A stretch of DNA of 64,000 nucleotides from Achromobacter anxifer (GCF_903652925.1 NZ_CAHLAR010000001.1:868001-932000); one strand, 5' to 3'. Numbered from the stretch's first letter, positions 1 to 9,162 are shown. Translations and numbers: made by a program. Notes: generated from the letters alone by a model not told the origin.

Positions 1-948
1 GTTGGCGCCGAAGGCGGCGAAATGCGTGCGCACGCCTTGCAGCAGGGCGTCGGGGATCGGCGCGATCCAGCCGTCGAACAGCTTCCAGCCCGAGCGCAGC
101 CGGCGCACGCCCACTCGCAGTTGGTGCACGTGTTCGGAGTTGCCGGCGCGGTACACGCCTTCCGTGTCGACCTCGGCCAGCACCGCGGCGTTGCGCGCGA
201 TCTGGTCCAGGCATTCCGCTGCGATGCGCGCCATGGCCTGCGAGGGCGTCATGTCTTCGCGCAGTTTCACCGAGGCCGCGCCGCGCGGCGCCCAGAATTG
301 CGCGATGGCTTGCGCGCGGCGGGTTTCGAGATCGTCGCCCGGGATCGCGTCGACGTCGGCCAGGCGCTGCGCCAGCAGGGCCAGCGCGTCGCCGCGTTCG
401 GACTTGCTGCGCGGGTCCAGCACCAGGCCGTGGCGTTGCTGCCAGCCGCGGGCCGCGGCGAAGATGGCGGCGGGGCGGCCCGACACCAGTTCGAATTCCA
501 GTTCGGAGATGGGCAGTTCAAGCGCCCCGGCGCGCAGCAGGCCGGTGTCGTAGGCCAGTTCCACCGTGCCGTAGCGCGTGCGGACCTTGCGCAGCAGCCG
601 CTGCACGTCGGTTTCGTAGCGCAGGCCCAGCTCGCCCTTGACGGCCGCCAGCGCGGCTTCGACTTCCGTGCCGGCATACACCGACAGGTCCAGCACCGGG
701 CCCGGGCGCGGATGGTTGAGTTCGATGCGGGTGATGGCGTTGATGCCGGGCATCTTCAGCGTCTGCACCCAGTCGCGGCCTTCCTGGCGCAGGCGGATGG
801 CGATGCGCGCCCGCGCAAGCTCGCGTTCCGGCGTATCGAAATACATGGCGTGCAGGCGGATGCGGGTCGCCTCGCGCTGCTTGATCTCTCGCTGCACGGC
901 CTGGCGCGAAGCCGCGGGCACGTGCAGTTTCAATTCCTGTTCCGACAT
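1..948 (-). CDS. CYTH/CHAD-domain inorganic triphosphatase, partial at the window edge
   Basis: The start is clear (MSEQELKLHV) but the gene runs off the left edge after 316 codons. Residues 1-200 form a CYTH domain with the N-terminal EQELKL motif (the ExExK metal/phosphate site of the family) and alternating acidic and basic strands such as RIAIRLRQEG. The visible C-terminus (HVHQLRVGVRRLRS) begins a CHAD domain, whose conserved histidines bind polyphosphate. E. coli YgiF has the same two-domain layout and hydrolyses inorganic tripolyphosphate. It is transcribed in the same direction as the phn operon but lies beyond that operon's terminator, so it should have its own promoter. The family call is secure; the exact substrate is inferred. 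Confidence 0.85.
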   Translation of the reverse strand, partial: MSEQELKLHVPAASRQAVQREIKQREATRIRLHAMYFDTPERELARARIAIRLRQEGRDWVQTLKMPGINAITRIELNHPRPGPVLDLSVYAGTEVEAALAAVKGELGLRYETDVQRLLRKVRTRYGTVELAYDTGLLRAGALELPISELEFELVSGRPAAIFAAARGWQQRHGLVLDPRSKSERGDALALLAQRLADVDAIPGDDLETRRAQAIAQFWAPRGAASVKLREDMTPSQAMARIAAECLDQIARNAAVLAEVDTEGVYRAGNSEHVHQLRVGVRRLRSGWKLFDGWIAPIPDALLQGVRTHFAAFGAN

Positions 949-1230
949 GGCGGCGGGTGTCCAACGGCAAAAGCCGAGATCTTAATCAAACGGGAAGGGC
1001 GATTTGATGACCGGTCATATTTATTTCACATGGAGCATAGACGTGTTTGCGGCGCATCAACAACCTGGCCCGAAGCCGGAGGACCCCAGGGAAGGCTGGC
1101 GGCGAGCGCTTGCATGTCCGGGAAGCGCGGCGGGGCCGGTCTGGCGAACCAGCCCCGGCAAGATGCCTGGCCGCGCACGGTCTTTCAATTTGTAATCGGC
1201 CGACGGCAGGGGCCGCGCCGGCATTCATCC
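949..1230. other. Intergenic region between the CYTH/CHAD gene and the phn terminator
   Basis: I see no convincing gene here. The only notable site is a perfect 12-bp palindrome, ATGACCGGTCAT, at 1007-1018, about 60 bp upstream of the triphosphatase start, where an operator would lie. Short open frames on the plus strand lack ribosome sites and family features. Confidence 0.4.
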
Positions 1231-1256
1231 AAAAAAAACCGCCCGTTTCCGGGCGG
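1231..1256 (-). terminator. Rho-independent terminator of the phn operon
   Basis: On the minus strand a CCGCCCG / CGGGCGG stem with a GAAA loop is followed directly by eight T residues. It lies 34 bp past the stop of the last phnE gene. Confidence 0.9.
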
Positions 1257-1289
1257 AGCAAAGGAACGCTGTATGAGTCCGCAATCACA

Positions 1290-2114
1290 TCAAAGAATGC
1301 GTTTGCGGACCTGGGTAATGATGATTTCGGCCACGATGACCACCATGAAGATGGCGGCCAGCACCAAGGCCACGCGGTCCCACTGGAACAGGTTCAGCGC
1401 GGTGTCCAGCGCCATGCCGATGCCGCCTGCGCCCACCAGCCCGAGCACGGCCGATTCGCGCACGTTGATGTCCCAGCGCAGCAGCACGATGGACCAGAAG
1501 GCGGGGCGGATCTGCGGCCAGTAGGCGTACCAGATCACCGACGCCTTGCTCGCGCCGGTGGCGGTGACGGCTTCGATCGGGCCACGTTGCGCTTCCTCGA
1601 TGGCTTCGCCCACCAGCTTGCCGACGAAGCCGATGGAGCGGAACGCGATGGCCAGCGTGCCGGCCAGGGCGCCCGGCCCGAAGATGGCGATGAACAGCAG
1701 CGCCCACACCAGCGAGTTGACCGAGCGGCTGGAGACCAGGATCAGCCTGGCCAGCATGTTGACGGTCTTGCTGGGCGTGAGGTTGTTGGCCGCCAGCAGG
1801 CCCACCGGCACGGCCATCACCACGGACAGGATGGTGCCCAGCGTGGCGATGTGCAGCGTTTCGATCAGCGCGCCGTGCACGCCTTGCGGGTAGTAGGCCC
1901 AGTCGATGGGCCACATGCGCTGGAACAGATCGGCCATCTGCTCGGGCGCGTCGTACAGGAACTCCGGAATGATCTCGACGCCGCGGATCGCCTGCGCGAT
2001 GGCTGCGACCACCAGCAGGTAGAGCGCGAAGCGCAGCAGGCGCTGGCCCATGCTGTAGCGCTGCCAGACGCGTGGCGCGCCCGCCGGATTCAGGGTGGAT
2101 GCGTGGCTGTTCAT
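1290..2114 (-). CDS. phnE: Phosphonate/phosphate-ester ABC transporter permease PhnE (second copy)
   Basis: A 274-residue inner-membrane permease of the PhnE family. Hydrophobic segments occur throughout (about 28-45, 85-108, 125-150, 210-235, 248-268). The EAA loop that contacts the ATPase is visible around GEAIEEAQRGPIEAVTATGA. It is the last gene of phnD-phnC-phnE-phnE, and its start overlaps the stop of the previous permease by 4 bp (ATGA), so the two are probably translationally coupled. Two different PhnE proteins imply a heterodimeric channel, as in several phosphonate or phosphite importers. No C-P lyase genes are in the window, so the ligand could be a phosphonate, phosphite or organophosphate. 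Confidence 0.9.
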   Translation of the reverse strand: MNSHASTLNPAGAPRVWQRYSMGQRLLRFALYLLVVAAIAQAIRGVEIIPEFLYDAPEQMADLFQRMWPIDWAYYPQGVHGALIETLHIATLGTILSVVMAVPVGLLAANNLTPSKTVNMLARLILVSSRSVNSLVWALLFIAIFGPGALAGTLAIAFRSIGFVGKLVGEAIEEAQRGPIEAVTATGASKASVIWYAYWPQIRPAFWSIVLLRWDINVRESAVLGLVGAGGIGMALDTALNLFQWDRVALVLAAIFMVVIVAEIIITQVRKRIL

Positions 2115-2998
2115 TCGTCCGCCTCCGCCTTGCGCTTGACCGGCGTGGCGCCGATGCCGCGCGCGCCGCTGAAGCGGCCCTGCAGGATGCGTTCGAAGCC
2201 CAGGTTGTCCAGGAACACCGCGCGCACGAAGCCGGCAAGGATTTCACCCAGCATGATGATGGCGATCAGGGTCAGCAGGATGGCGCTGACGAAGTCGTAG
2301 TCGAAGCGCTGGAAGGCCGAGAACAGGGTGCCGCCCACGCCGCCCGCGCCCACGATCCCCACCATGGTGGAGTTGCGCAGGTTGGAGTCGAACTGGTAAG
2401 TGGCGAAGCCGATAAAGCGGGCGAACACCTGCGGCAGCACGCCGAAGATGATCACGTTGGCGAAGGAGGCGCCGGTGGCGCGAACGGCTTCCACTTGCTT
2501 CAGCGAAATCTCTTCGATGGCTTCGGTGAACAGCTTGCCGATGAAGCCGACCGAGGCGACCGTCAGCGCCAGGATGCCGGCCAGCGCGCCGAAGCCCACG
2601 GCCTTGACGAACAGGATGGCGACGATGACGGGGTGCAGCGCGCGGCACAGCGCCACGACGGCGCGAGCGGGCCACGACACCCAGGTGGGCATCATGTTGC
2701 GCGCGCCCAGCAGGCCGATGGGCAGGGCGATGATGATGCCCAGGACCGAGGCCAGCACCGCGATTTCCAGGCTCTCCGCGATACCCTTCCATAAGGTGGC
2801 GGGCTTTTCGAAGTTGGGCGGGAACATGCGTGCCAGGAACGTGGACGCGTGGCCCATGCCGGTCTCGAAGCGCGCCCAGCTGAAGTCCAGCTGCGCGCCG
2901 GCGTACAGCGTATAGGCCAGCAGCAGCAACAGGCCGGCCTTGGCGCGCCCCGACATGGCGAAGGGCCGTGCGCCCTTGGGTTGGATCATTCCAGCCAA
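2111..2998 (-). CDS. phnE: Phosphonate/phosphate-ester ABC transporter permease PhnE (first copy)
   Basis: A 295-residue permease paralogous to the downstream phnE. It has an N-terminal membrane segment (about 22-37), a core of four or five helices and an EAA loop ([20 protein letters not shown]). Its start overlaps the end of phnC by 13 bp and its stop overlaps the next start, so all four genes should be one transcript. The cytoplasmic C-terminus is longer and more charged than that of the second copy. The family is clear; the ligand is not. Confidence 0.9.
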   Translation of the reverse strand: MAGMIQPKGARPFAMSGRAKAGLLLLLAYTLYAGAQLDFSWARFETGMGHASTFLARMFPPNFEKPATLWKGIAESLEIAVLASVLGIIIALPIGLLGARNMMPTWVSWPARAVVALCRALHPVIVAILFVKAVGFGALAGILALTVASVGFIGKLFTEAIEEISLKQVEAVRATGASFANVIIFGVLPQVFARFIGFATYQFDSNLRNSTMVGIVGAGGVGGTLFSAFQRFDYDFVSAILLTLIAIIMLGEILAGFVRAVFLDNLGFERILQGRFSGARGIGATPVKRKAEADE

Positions 2999-3756
2999 GA
3001 CTCGCCTCCGTAGATGGTCTTGAGCATGGCGGCGTCCAGTCCCTGGCCGTCGCCGTCATAGACCACGTGCCCGCCGGACATGCCGACGATGCGGGTGGCG
3101 TAGCGGCGCGCCAGCTCCACGTCGTGGATGTTGACGATGACGGGGATGCCGCTGGCGCTGCCCTGCTCGGACAGCAGCTCCATGATCTCGACGGAGGTCT
3201 TGGGATCGAGCGAGGAGGTGGGCTCGTCGGCCAGCAGCAACTGCGGACGCTGCATCAGCGCGCGGGCGATGCCCACGCGCTGGCGCTGGCCGCCCGACAG
3301 CGCGTCGGCGCGCTGGTCGGCAAAGCCGGCCAGGCCCACGGTATCCAGCAGCTTGTAGGCGTGCTGGATGTCTTCAGGATCGAAGCGGCGCATCCAGGCA
3401 TTGACGGCCGAGGTGTAGCCCAGCCGCCCGGTCAACAGGTTTTCCATCACCGTCAGGCGTTCGACCAGGTTGTATTCCTGGAACACCATGCCGATGCGCC
3501 GGCGCGCGCGGCGCAGCGACGCGCCGCGCACGCGGGCCAGGTCCACGGACCCCTCCTGCGATTGCAGGACGATCTCGCCCTTGGTGGGTTCGATCAGCCG
3601 GTTGATGCAGCGCAGAAGCGTGCTCTTGCCGGTGCCGGAGGGGCCGATGATGGCGGTCAGCCCCTGTCCCGCGATCTGCAGGTCGATGCCGTTGAGTACC
3701 GGCCGGCCGGCCCGGTATTCCTTCACCAGGCCGGAAATGCGTAGCGACGTCGTCAT
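2986..3756 (-). CDS. phnC: Phosphonate-type ABC transporter ATP-binding protein PhnC
   Basis: A 256-residue ABC ATPase. Walker A is [12 protein letters not shown] (about 38-49), the signature is [15 protein letters not shown], Walker B is [12 protein letters not shown], and the H-loop follows ([10 protein letters not shown]). The length fits PhnC. It powers the two PhnE permeases with ligand delivered by PhnD. It lies 6 bp after phnD and overlaps the first phnE. Confidence 0.93.
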   Translation of the reverse strand: MTTSLRISGLVKEYRAGRPVLNGIDLQIAGQGLTAIIGPSGTGKSTLLRCINRLIEPTKGEIVLQSQEGSVDLARVRGASLRRARRRIGMVFQEYNLVERLTVMENLLTGRLGYTSAVNAWMRRFDPEDIQHAYKLLDTVGLAGFADQRADALSGGQRQRVGIARALMQRPQLLLADEPTSSLDPKTSVEIMELLSEQGSASGIPVIVNIHDVELARRYATRIVGMSGGHVVYDGDGQGLDAAMLKTIYGGESWLE

Positions 3757-3762
3757 ACGGAA

Positions 3763-4761
3763 TTACTTCTTGCTCTTGGCGGATTCGCGGTCGTAGGCGG
3801 CGCGGTTGAAGCTCTCGCCGCCGGATTCGGCGACCTGGCGCACGATGGCCCAGTCCTTCTGGTAGGTCACCGGATAGAAGCGGTCGGCGCCGTCGAAGGC
3901 CTTCGACATTTCCGCCGGGAAGCGGTAGTCGTAGAAGCACTTGAGCATCTGGTCGCGGAACTTCGGCTCCAGGTCATGCGCGTAGGCGAACGACGAGGTC
4001 GGGAATTTCTCGCTCTTGTAGATCACGCGGAAGTCGGCTTCCTTGACCTGGCCGCGCTCGACCATGCGCTTGAACACGTCCGAGGCGACGGCGGCGGCGT
4101 CGTAGTCGCCGGAGTTCACGCCCATGACGGACTGGTCGTGCTTGCCGGAGAAGATGACCTTGTAGTCCTTGTCGGGCGTCAGGCCTTCCTTGGGGAACAG
4201 CGCCACGGGCGCCATGTGGCCAGAATTCGAGGACGGCGCGGTGTGCGCGAGCTTCTTGCCCTTGAGGTCGGTCAGCTTCTGGTAGGGGCTGTCCTTCTTG
4301 ACGATGACGATCAGGTTGTAGCCCTGGAAGCCGTCGGCGTAGCCCTTGACCGCGAACGGCACGGCGCCCGCGATGTTCACGGCGAAGGCGGTGGGGCCGG
4401 TCGAGAAGCCGCCCACGTGCAGGCGGCCCGAGCGCATGGCCTCGATTTCTGCCGCGTTGCTCTGCACCTGGTAGAACACCACGCGCTTGCCCGTGCATTC
4501 GGACAGATGCTTGGTGAAGGGCTTGAAGATGTCTTCGTAGACCGCCGGGTCTTCCACCGGGGTGTAGGTGAACACCAGGGTGGACGGCGTTTTCAGCTTG
4601 GCCGGATCGGTGGGCGTGTCGGCCACCAGGTCCTTGTTGGCGTCGCAGTACATCTGGTCCAGGTCGCCGCGGTTGCTGCAGGTGTCGGCGGCTTGCGCGG
4701 CGGACGCTCCCAGGGCGAAGGCGGCCAGCGTGGCCGCTTGAAGCAGGCGCAGAGCTTGCAT
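3763..4761 (-). CDS. phnD: Periplasmic phosphonate/phosphate-ester binding protein PhnD
   Basis: A 332-residue binding protein with a Sec signal peptide (MQALRLLQAATLAAFALG.., cleavage after AAQA). The mature part has the PhnD/PtxB fold markers: LVFTYTPVEDP near the start, FKPFTKHLSE, SGRLHVGGFSTGP, and the ligand-loop run HTAPSSNSGHMAP. Two cysteines near the mature N-terminus may form a disulfide. It is the first gene of the operon, with a strong ribosome site (AGAGGAG). It captures a phosphonate, phosphite or phosphate ester for the PhnC/PhnE transporter; the sequence does not decide which. Confidence 0.9.
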   Translation of the reverse strand: MQALRLLQAATLAAFALGASAAQAADTCSNRGDLDQMYCDANKDLVADTPTDPAKLKTPSTLVFTYTPVEDPAVYEDIFKPFTKHLSECTGKRVVFYQVQSNAAEIEAMRSGRLHVGGFSTGPTAFAVNIAGAVPFAVKGYADGFQGYNLIVIVKKDSPYQKLTDLKGKKLAHTAPSSNSGHMAPVALFPKEGLTPDKDYKVIFSGKHDQSVMGVNSGDYDAAAVASDVFKRMVERGQVKEADFRVIYKSEKFPTSSFAYAHDLEPKFRDQMLKCFYDYRFPAEMSKAFDGADRFYPVTYQKDWAIVRQVAESGGESFNRAAYDRESAKSKK

Positions 4762-4780
4762 CTTGTGTCTCCTCTTTCTA

Positions 4781-4809
4781 TGTATATGTGACGTGTCACT
4801 GAATTTCAG
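4781..4809 (-). promoter_or_regulatory. Candidate phnD promoter with an internal dyad
   Basis: Reading the minus strand, CTGAAA (4804-4809) and TATACA (4781-4786) are separated by 17 bp, a sigma70-like pair 20-48 bp upstream of the phnD start. Between them is GTGAC-N2-GTCAC (4788-4799), a dyad that could bind a repressor such as the adjacent IclR protein. Seen by eye only. Confidence 0.4.
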
Positions 4810-4921
4810 TTGAATTCAAACATGGAAAGAGGAGGGGCCGCACTCGGGAAAGTCCCTGTGTTTCTTTTCGGCTTTTGTTCGCTTTTTTCGGTTTATTTTC
4901 GTTTTTGCGCGAAGCCGGGAC

Positions 4922-5740
4922 TTAGCTCCGGTAGCCGAGCTTGCGCGAGATTTCCTGCGCGCAGGCCAGCAGCGGCCGGGCGATGGCGCCGTCCCAGGCC
5001 ACGTCGAACAGGCCGGTGGGGCCCAGGCTGGTCAGGGCCAGGACGATGTTGCCGGTGTTGTCGAACACCGGTACCGACAGCGCGTCCACGCCCGGCAGCG
5101 GGTTGCCCAGCGCGCGCGCCATGCCGTGCACGCGGATGTCCGCCAGCTGCGCCTCGATGTTGGCGCGCGAAGCCTTGCGCGGGGGCGGCACGCTGGCGAT
5201 GACGGCGGTATCGCCTTCCTCGCGCGCGATGTAGTGTTCGCTGACCTTGGGCGGCAGCCAGGCCGCGAACACCAGGCCGGTGGCCGTGTGCAGCATGGAC
5301 ATCACCGTGCCCTTGCGCATGTTCACGTGGACCGGATAGCTGGCTTCAGTCATGTGGATCATGGTGGGGCCGTGCGAACCTAGCACGGCGATGCCCAGGG
5401 TATGGCCGATTTCCGATTGCAGCTTGGCGATCTCCGGCATGGCCACGCGCACGGGGTCCAGCCGTTGCAGGCTGACCAGCCCCATCTGCAGGGCGAAGGG
5501 GCCGAGCTCGTACTGGCCGGTGCTGGCGTCCTGCTGCACCAGGCCGACGCGGATGAAGCTGACCAGGTAGGGGTGCGCCTTGGCGGAAGTCATGCCGGCG
5601 CCCGCGGCCAGGTCGCGCAGGGTCAAGGGCTTGCCGGCGTCGACCAGGGCGGCCAGCAGCGGCACGCCCACTTCGATCGACTGGATGCTGCGGCGGCCGT
5701 CGTTGGCGGCGGGGGAGGAAGCGGAGGGGGATGTCGCCAC
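4922..5740 (-). CDS. IclR-family transcriptional regulator
   Basis: A 272-residue regulator with an N-terminal winged helix (about 18-80: RSIQSIEVGVPLLAALVDAG.., TLRDLAAGAGMTSAKAHPYLVSF) and a C-terminal IclR effector domain (about 95-270, including LGIAVLGSHGPTMIHMTEA and the ligand-pocket segment NPLPGVDALSVPVFD). It lies 12 bp downstream of the HAD phosphatase gene and 160 bp upstream of phnD on the same strand, so it is a plausible regulator of phnDCEE. The effector is unknown. Confidence 0.85.
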   Translation of the reverse strand: MATSPSASSPAANDGRRSIQSIEVGVPLLAALVDAGKPLTLRDLAAGAGMTSAKAHPYLVSFIRVGLVQQDASTGQYELGPFALQMGLVSLQRLDPVRVAMPEIAKLQSEIGHTLGIAVLGSHGPTMIHMTEASYPVHVNMRKGTVMSMLHTATGLVFAAWLPPKVSEHYIAREEGDTAVIASVPPPRKASRANIEAQLADIRVHGMARALGNPLPGVDALSVPVFDNTGNIVLALTSLGPTGLFDVAWDGAIARPLLACAQEISRKLGYRS

Positions 5741-5752
5741 GGTGTGCGGACC

Positions 5753-6568
5753 TCAGGCCGGCTGTGCTTGGGTGGACCGCGCGGCCAGCAGCCGGTCGGC
5801 CATTTCAACGAAGCCCGCGCCGCCATGGAAGGCGGCGACGAAGGCCGGGCGGTGCGTCAGGCGGTGCAGTTGGGCCTGGATGTTGGCCACGCCGACCGAG
5901 ATCGGGAAGTAGGCGAACATGGGTTCGTCGTTGGGGGAATCGCCGATGAACAGGGTGCTGTCCAGGGCGCCGGCCACGTCCGCGCCGAACTCGCGCTGGA
6001 ACATGGTGCGCGTCATGGTGAGCTTGTCGTAATCGCCGAACCAGCCGTTGACGTGGATCGAGCTGACCTTGGCCTGGGCGCCGGCTTCCTCGAAGATCCG
6101 GACGATCCGGCTGATGTCGGAATCGGGCAGGGCGGGCACGTCCTCGCAGAAGTCGATGGCCAGGTCGGCCACGCGGTAGTCCTGGTCGCTGGCGACGGCG
6201 GCGCCGGGCACTTCGGCCAGGACGCGGTCGCGGATGGCGTCGAGCTTGCGGCGGCTGGCCTGGCGCGAGGCGGCGTCGGTCCAGTAGTGGGTGGTCATGC
6301 GGCGGGCCTGGCGGTCATAGGCGTAGTAGAACGCGCCGTTTTCGCCGACCACGGCGCGCACCGGCCACATGCGGGCGATATGGTCGCACCAGCCGGCCGG
6401 GCGGCCGGTAATGGGCACGACCTGGATGCCGGCCTGTTCCAGGCGCTCCAGCGCCGCATAGGCGTCCGCCGGCAGGCGGCCCTCGGTGGTCAGCGTGTCG
6501 TCGATGTCGGTCAGCACGACGCGGACGGCCGCCGCGACGGTCAAAGGCATGGCCGCAAGGGCTTGCAT
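5753..6568 (-). CDS. HAD superfamily (IIB type) hydrolase, probable phosphatase
   Basis: A 271-residue HAD phosphatase. Motif I is LTDIDDT (nucleophile D21, acid/base D23), motif II is VPITGRP, a conserved lysine lies in the C-terminal third, and motif IV is FIGDSPNDEPMF, the GDxxND metal site. The large insert between motifs II and III is a type IIB cap, as in sugar-phosphate phosphatases. The start at 6568 is preferred because AAGGAAA precedes it; an upstream ATG at 6628 would add an unconserved-looking extension. It forms a likely operon with the IclR gene and may dephosphorylate a compound brought in by the Phn transporter. The substrate is inference. Confidence 0.8.
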   Translation of the reverse strand: MQALAAMPLTVAAAVRVVLTDIDDTLTTEGRLPADAYAALERLEQAGIQVVPITGRPAGWCDHIARMWPVRAVVGENGAFYYAYDRQARRMTTHYWTDAASRQASRRKLDAIRDRVLAEVPGAAVASDQDYRVADLAIDFCEDVPALPDSDISRIVRIFEEAGAQAKVSSIHVNGWFGDYDKLTMTRTMFQREFGADVAGALDSTLFIGDSPNDEPMFAYFPISVGVANIQAQLHRLTHRPAFVAAFHGGAGFVEMADRLLAARSTQAQPA

Positions 6569-6719
6569 GTGGGGTTTCCTTGGCTCGATTTTCAGGGGGT
6601 GGTCTCCGGGCGAAAGTTTACCGGACACCCCCGGCGGACGGGGCCGGCAGGGCGGGATAGGGGTTCGGCCCCGAGGGGCGGTAAAATCCGGGCTTTCCCG
6701 CCTGGTTTACGTGCCTCCC

Positions 6720-7895
6720 ATGTCCGTCCAGTTGTCCTCTTTGCCCGGCTCCGAGCCGGAATCCTTCGGCATCGCTTCGGTCGCCGAGATCATTGCCGAG
6801 CTGCGCGCCGGCCGCATTGTCATCCTGGTTGACGAGGAAGACCGTGAAAACGAAGGCGACCTGGTCATGGCCGCCGAGTTCGTCACGCCCGAAGCCATCA
6901 ACTTCATGGTGACCCACGGCCGCGGCCTGGTGTGCCTGACCCTGACCGAAGACCGCTGCCGCCAGCTGGACCTGCCGCTGATGGCGGCCCGCAACGGCAC
7001 GCGCTACGGCACCAATTTCACCCAGTCGATCGAGGCCGCCGAAGGCGTCGAGACCGGCATTTCGGCCGCCGACCGCGCCCGCACCATCCAGGTGGCGGTG
7101 GCGCGCGACGCCAAGCCCTCGGACCTGGTTCAGCCGGGCCACATCTTCCCGGTCCGCGCGGTGCCCGGCGGCGTGCTGGTGCGCGCCGGCCACACCGAGG
7201 CCGGCTGCGACCTGACCGCCATGGCCGGCCTGACGCCGGCCGCCGTGATCTGCGAAATCCTCAAGCCGGACGGCACCATGGCCCGCCTGCCGGACCTGGT
7301 GCAGTTCGCCCGCGAGCACGGCCTGAAGATCGGCACCATCGCCGACCTGATCCAGTACCGCAGCGAACACGAGTCCATCGTCAAGCGCGTGGGCAAGCGG
7401 ACCATGCAGACGGCCTGGGGCGAATTCCAGGCCGTGGCCTACGAAGACGCCGCCACCGGCTCCGCCCATTTGGCGCTGGTGCATGGTAACGTGACCCCCG
7501 ACGCCGAAACGCTGGTGCGCGTGCACGAGCCGGCCTCGGTGCTGGACGTGCTGGACACTGGCGCCAGCCCGCACAGCTGGGGCGTGGCGCAGGCCCTGCA
7601 GGCCATCGCGGCGGCCCCGGCAGGGGTGCTGGTACTGATGAATTGCCAATCGTCCACCGAACACCTGTTTGGCCAGATCGCTGGCTGGAACGACCCGAAG
7701 GCCCAGGCCAATCCCGGCAATGCCGACCGCTACGGCCTGCGTACCTACGGGATAGGCGCCCAGATTCTGCGCGACCTGAACGTGGGCCAGATGAAGCTGC
7801 TGGCCCGGCCGCGCAAGATGCCCAGCATGGCGGGCTTCTCGCTCACCATTACGGGTTACGATTGCGACCCTCCGAACACTCCCGCAACACACTGA
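6720..7895 (+). CDS. ribBA: 3,4-dihydroxy-2-butanone 4-phosphate synthase with degenerate GTP cyclohydrolase II domain
   Basis: A 391-residue two-domain protein. Residues 1-205 are an intact RibB domain (metal/active-site run [11 protein letters not shown], then HGRGLVC and [13 protein letters not shown]), which makes the four-carbon riboflavin precursor from ribulose 5-phosphate. The C-terminal half resembles RibA but lacks the zinc cysteine cluster and catalytic tyrosine motif; the matching stretch reads [20 protein letters not shown]. It is therefore probably monofunctional, like the RibBX variants known in Proteobacteria, and GTP cyclohydrolase II should be encoded elsewhere. The ATG at 6720 was chosen because longer upstream frames overlap the promoter region. 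A TAAAAT -10-like box lies at 6681-6686. It heads ribBA-ribH-nusB. Confidence 0.93.
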   Translation: MSVQLSSLPGSEPESFGIASVAEIIAELRAGRIVILVDEEDRENEGDLVMAAEFVTPEAINFMVTHGRGLVCLTLTEDRCRQLDLPLMAARNGTRYGTNFTQSIEAAEGVETGISAADRARTIQVAVARDAKPSDLVQPGHIFPVRAVPGGVLVRAGHTEAGCDLTAMAGLTPAAVICEILKPDGTMARLPDLVQFAREHGLKIGTIADLIQYRSEHESIVKRVGKRTMQTAWGEFQAVAYEDAATGSAHLALVHGNVTPDAETLVRVHEPASVLDVLDTGASPHSWGVAQALQAIAAAPAGVLVLMNCQSSTEHLFGQIAGWNDPKAQANPGNADRYGLRTYGIGAQILRDLNVGQMKLLARPRKMPSMAGFSLTITGYDCDPPNTPATH

Positions 7896-7905
7896 AGGCC
7901 GACAC

Positions 7906-8433
7906 ATGAACCCTTACATCCTTACCCCCGACCTGAACGGCGAAGGGCTGCACATCGGCATCGTACGCGCCCGCTTCAACGAGGAAATCGGCCAGGCCGA
8001 GCTCGAAGCGTGCCTGAAGGAACTGGCTGAACTGGGCGTGGACGAGCGCGACGTGATGGTCGCCACCGTGCCCGGCGCCCTGGAACTGGGCGTGGCCCTG
8101 TCCCACATGGCCGAAACATTTGAATTCGACGCCTTGATCGCGCTGGGCGCGGTCATCCGCGGCGAGACCTATCACTTTGAAGTGGTCAGCAATGAAATGG
8201 CCACTGCAATCACCCGTATCTCCCTGGAAACCGGCATCCCCGTCGCCAATGGCGTGCTGACCGTCGACACCGACGAGCAGGCGCAGGCGCGCGCTGCCGG
8301 CAAGGGCCGCGATTGCGCCCAGGTGGCCGTTGAAATGGCTAACCTGGTGGCGGCCCTGGAACCCGAGGAAGAAGACGACGAAGACGACGAGGACGAAGAT
8401 TTTGACGACGAAGAAGACGACGACCAGCGCTGA
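7906..8433 (+). CDS. ribH: 6,7-dimethyl-8-ribityllumazine synthase (RibH) with an acidic tail
   Basis: A 175-residue RibH, the penultimate step of riboflavin synthesis. The substrate loops are visible: [20 protein letters not shown] and the catalytic-histidine motif [12 protein letters not shown]. Residues 1-150 cover the normal enzyme. The last 25 residues are an unusually acidic Asp/Glu tail ([17 protein letters not shown]..) that occupies the DNA in which nusB begins. It starts 10 bp after ribBA and probably shares its transcript. Confidence 0.95.
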   Translation: MNPYILTPDLNGEGLHIGIVRARFNEEIGQAELEACLKELAELGVDERDVMVATVPGALELGVALSHMAETFEFDALIALGAVIRGETYHFEVVSNEMATAITRISLETGIPVANGVLTVDTDEQAQARAAGKGRDCAQVAVEMANLVAALEPEEEDDEDDEDEDFDDEEDDDQR

Positions 8434-8899
8434 TAGCGCGGCGCAGGCCCGCGCCAACGCGCGCAGCGCGCGCCGCCGCGCACGCGAATTCGCCCTGCAG
8501 GGCGTGTACGCGTGGCTGCTGCGCGGCGGCGAGGGCACGCAGGACGCCGGCGAGATCGACGCCCATTTGCGCGACACCGAGGACTTTTCCGAGGCCGACG
8601 CGCAGTGGTTCAAGACCTTGCTGCACGGCGTGCTGCGCGAGGCGCCCGCGTTGCGTGAGCGTTTCACGCCCTATGTCGACCGTCCGCTGGCCGAACTCTC
8701 GCCTGTCGAGCATGGCATCCTGCTGATCGGCAGCTTCGAACTGATCCATCACGTCGAAGTGCCGTACAAGGTCGCCATCAATGAAGCCGTCGAACTCGCC
8801 AAGTCCTTTGGCGGCACGGACGGTTTCAAGTTCGTCAACGGCGTGCTCGACAAGCTGGCGGCCGACGTGCGCTCGCACGAAGTCCAGGCCAAGAGGTAA
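8402..8899 (+). CDS. nusB: Transcription antitermination factor NusB
   Basis: A 165-residue NusB, which joins NusE to load the antitermination complex on boxA of rRNA transcripts. Family features are [17 protein letters not shown] near the N-terminus and the C-terminal blocks [30 protein letters not shown] and [10 protein letters not shown]. There is no ATG in a sensible place. I chose the TTG at 8402 because GAGGA lies 9 bp upstream, giving a 32-bp overlap with ribH in another frame. A start a few codons downstream cannot be excluded. The basic, Thr/Lys-rich N-terminus reflects the overlapping acidic RibH codons. Confidence 0.9.
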   Translation: MTTKKTTTSADSAAQARANARSARRRAREFALQGVYAWLLRGGEGTQDAGEIDAHLRDTEDFSEADAQWFKTLLHGVLREAPALRERFTPYVDRPLAELSPVEHGILLIGSFELIHHVEVPYKVAINEAVELAKSFGGTDGFKFVNGVLDKLAADVRSHEVQAKR

Positions 8900-8983
8900 C
8901 CCCCCCGAAGCGCTGCGCGCTTCCCCCCCAGGGGGGCGCCGCTGCGGACCGGCGGAGCCGGATCCGCGCGGCCCGGATTCGTG

Positions 8984-9070
8984 GGAGCACCTGTTTCTTG
9001 CGCGCGGGGTGGGGAGCATCTCTTTCTTGCGTGCGAAGTGCGGAGCTCCTGTCGCTTGCGTGCAGAGTGG
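8984..9070. repeat. Three contiguous imperfect 29-bp tandem repeats
   Basis: Units at 8984-9012, 9013-9041 and 9042-9070 each begin GGAGC and share the core CTTGCGYGC and a closing GTG-like end, without spacers. They lie between nusB and thiL, after a GAAGCG / CGCTTC hairpin (about 8911-8927). A weaker, degenerate partial unit may follow at 9071. Confidence 0.75.
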
Positions 9071-9162
9071 GTGGGGGCTCATCCCCGCTTATGTTGGGGC
9101 GCAGCGCATGATTTTTTGGGCTGTCGTTCCCCGTGGGATTCAATGCCGACTGCGGAGTTGCC

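Noticed and set aside
1047-2300. Plus-strand open frame opposite phnE
   Set aside because: Antisense shadow of a membrane permease gene; it reads through the phn terminator.
6569-6719. FMN riboswitch before ribBA
   Set aside because: The 151-bp gap is short and I could not find the conserved RFN-element stems; only a TAAAAT box is visible.
8984-9070. CRISPR array
   Set aside because: The 29-bp units are contiguous with no spacers, vary internally, and no cas gene is present.
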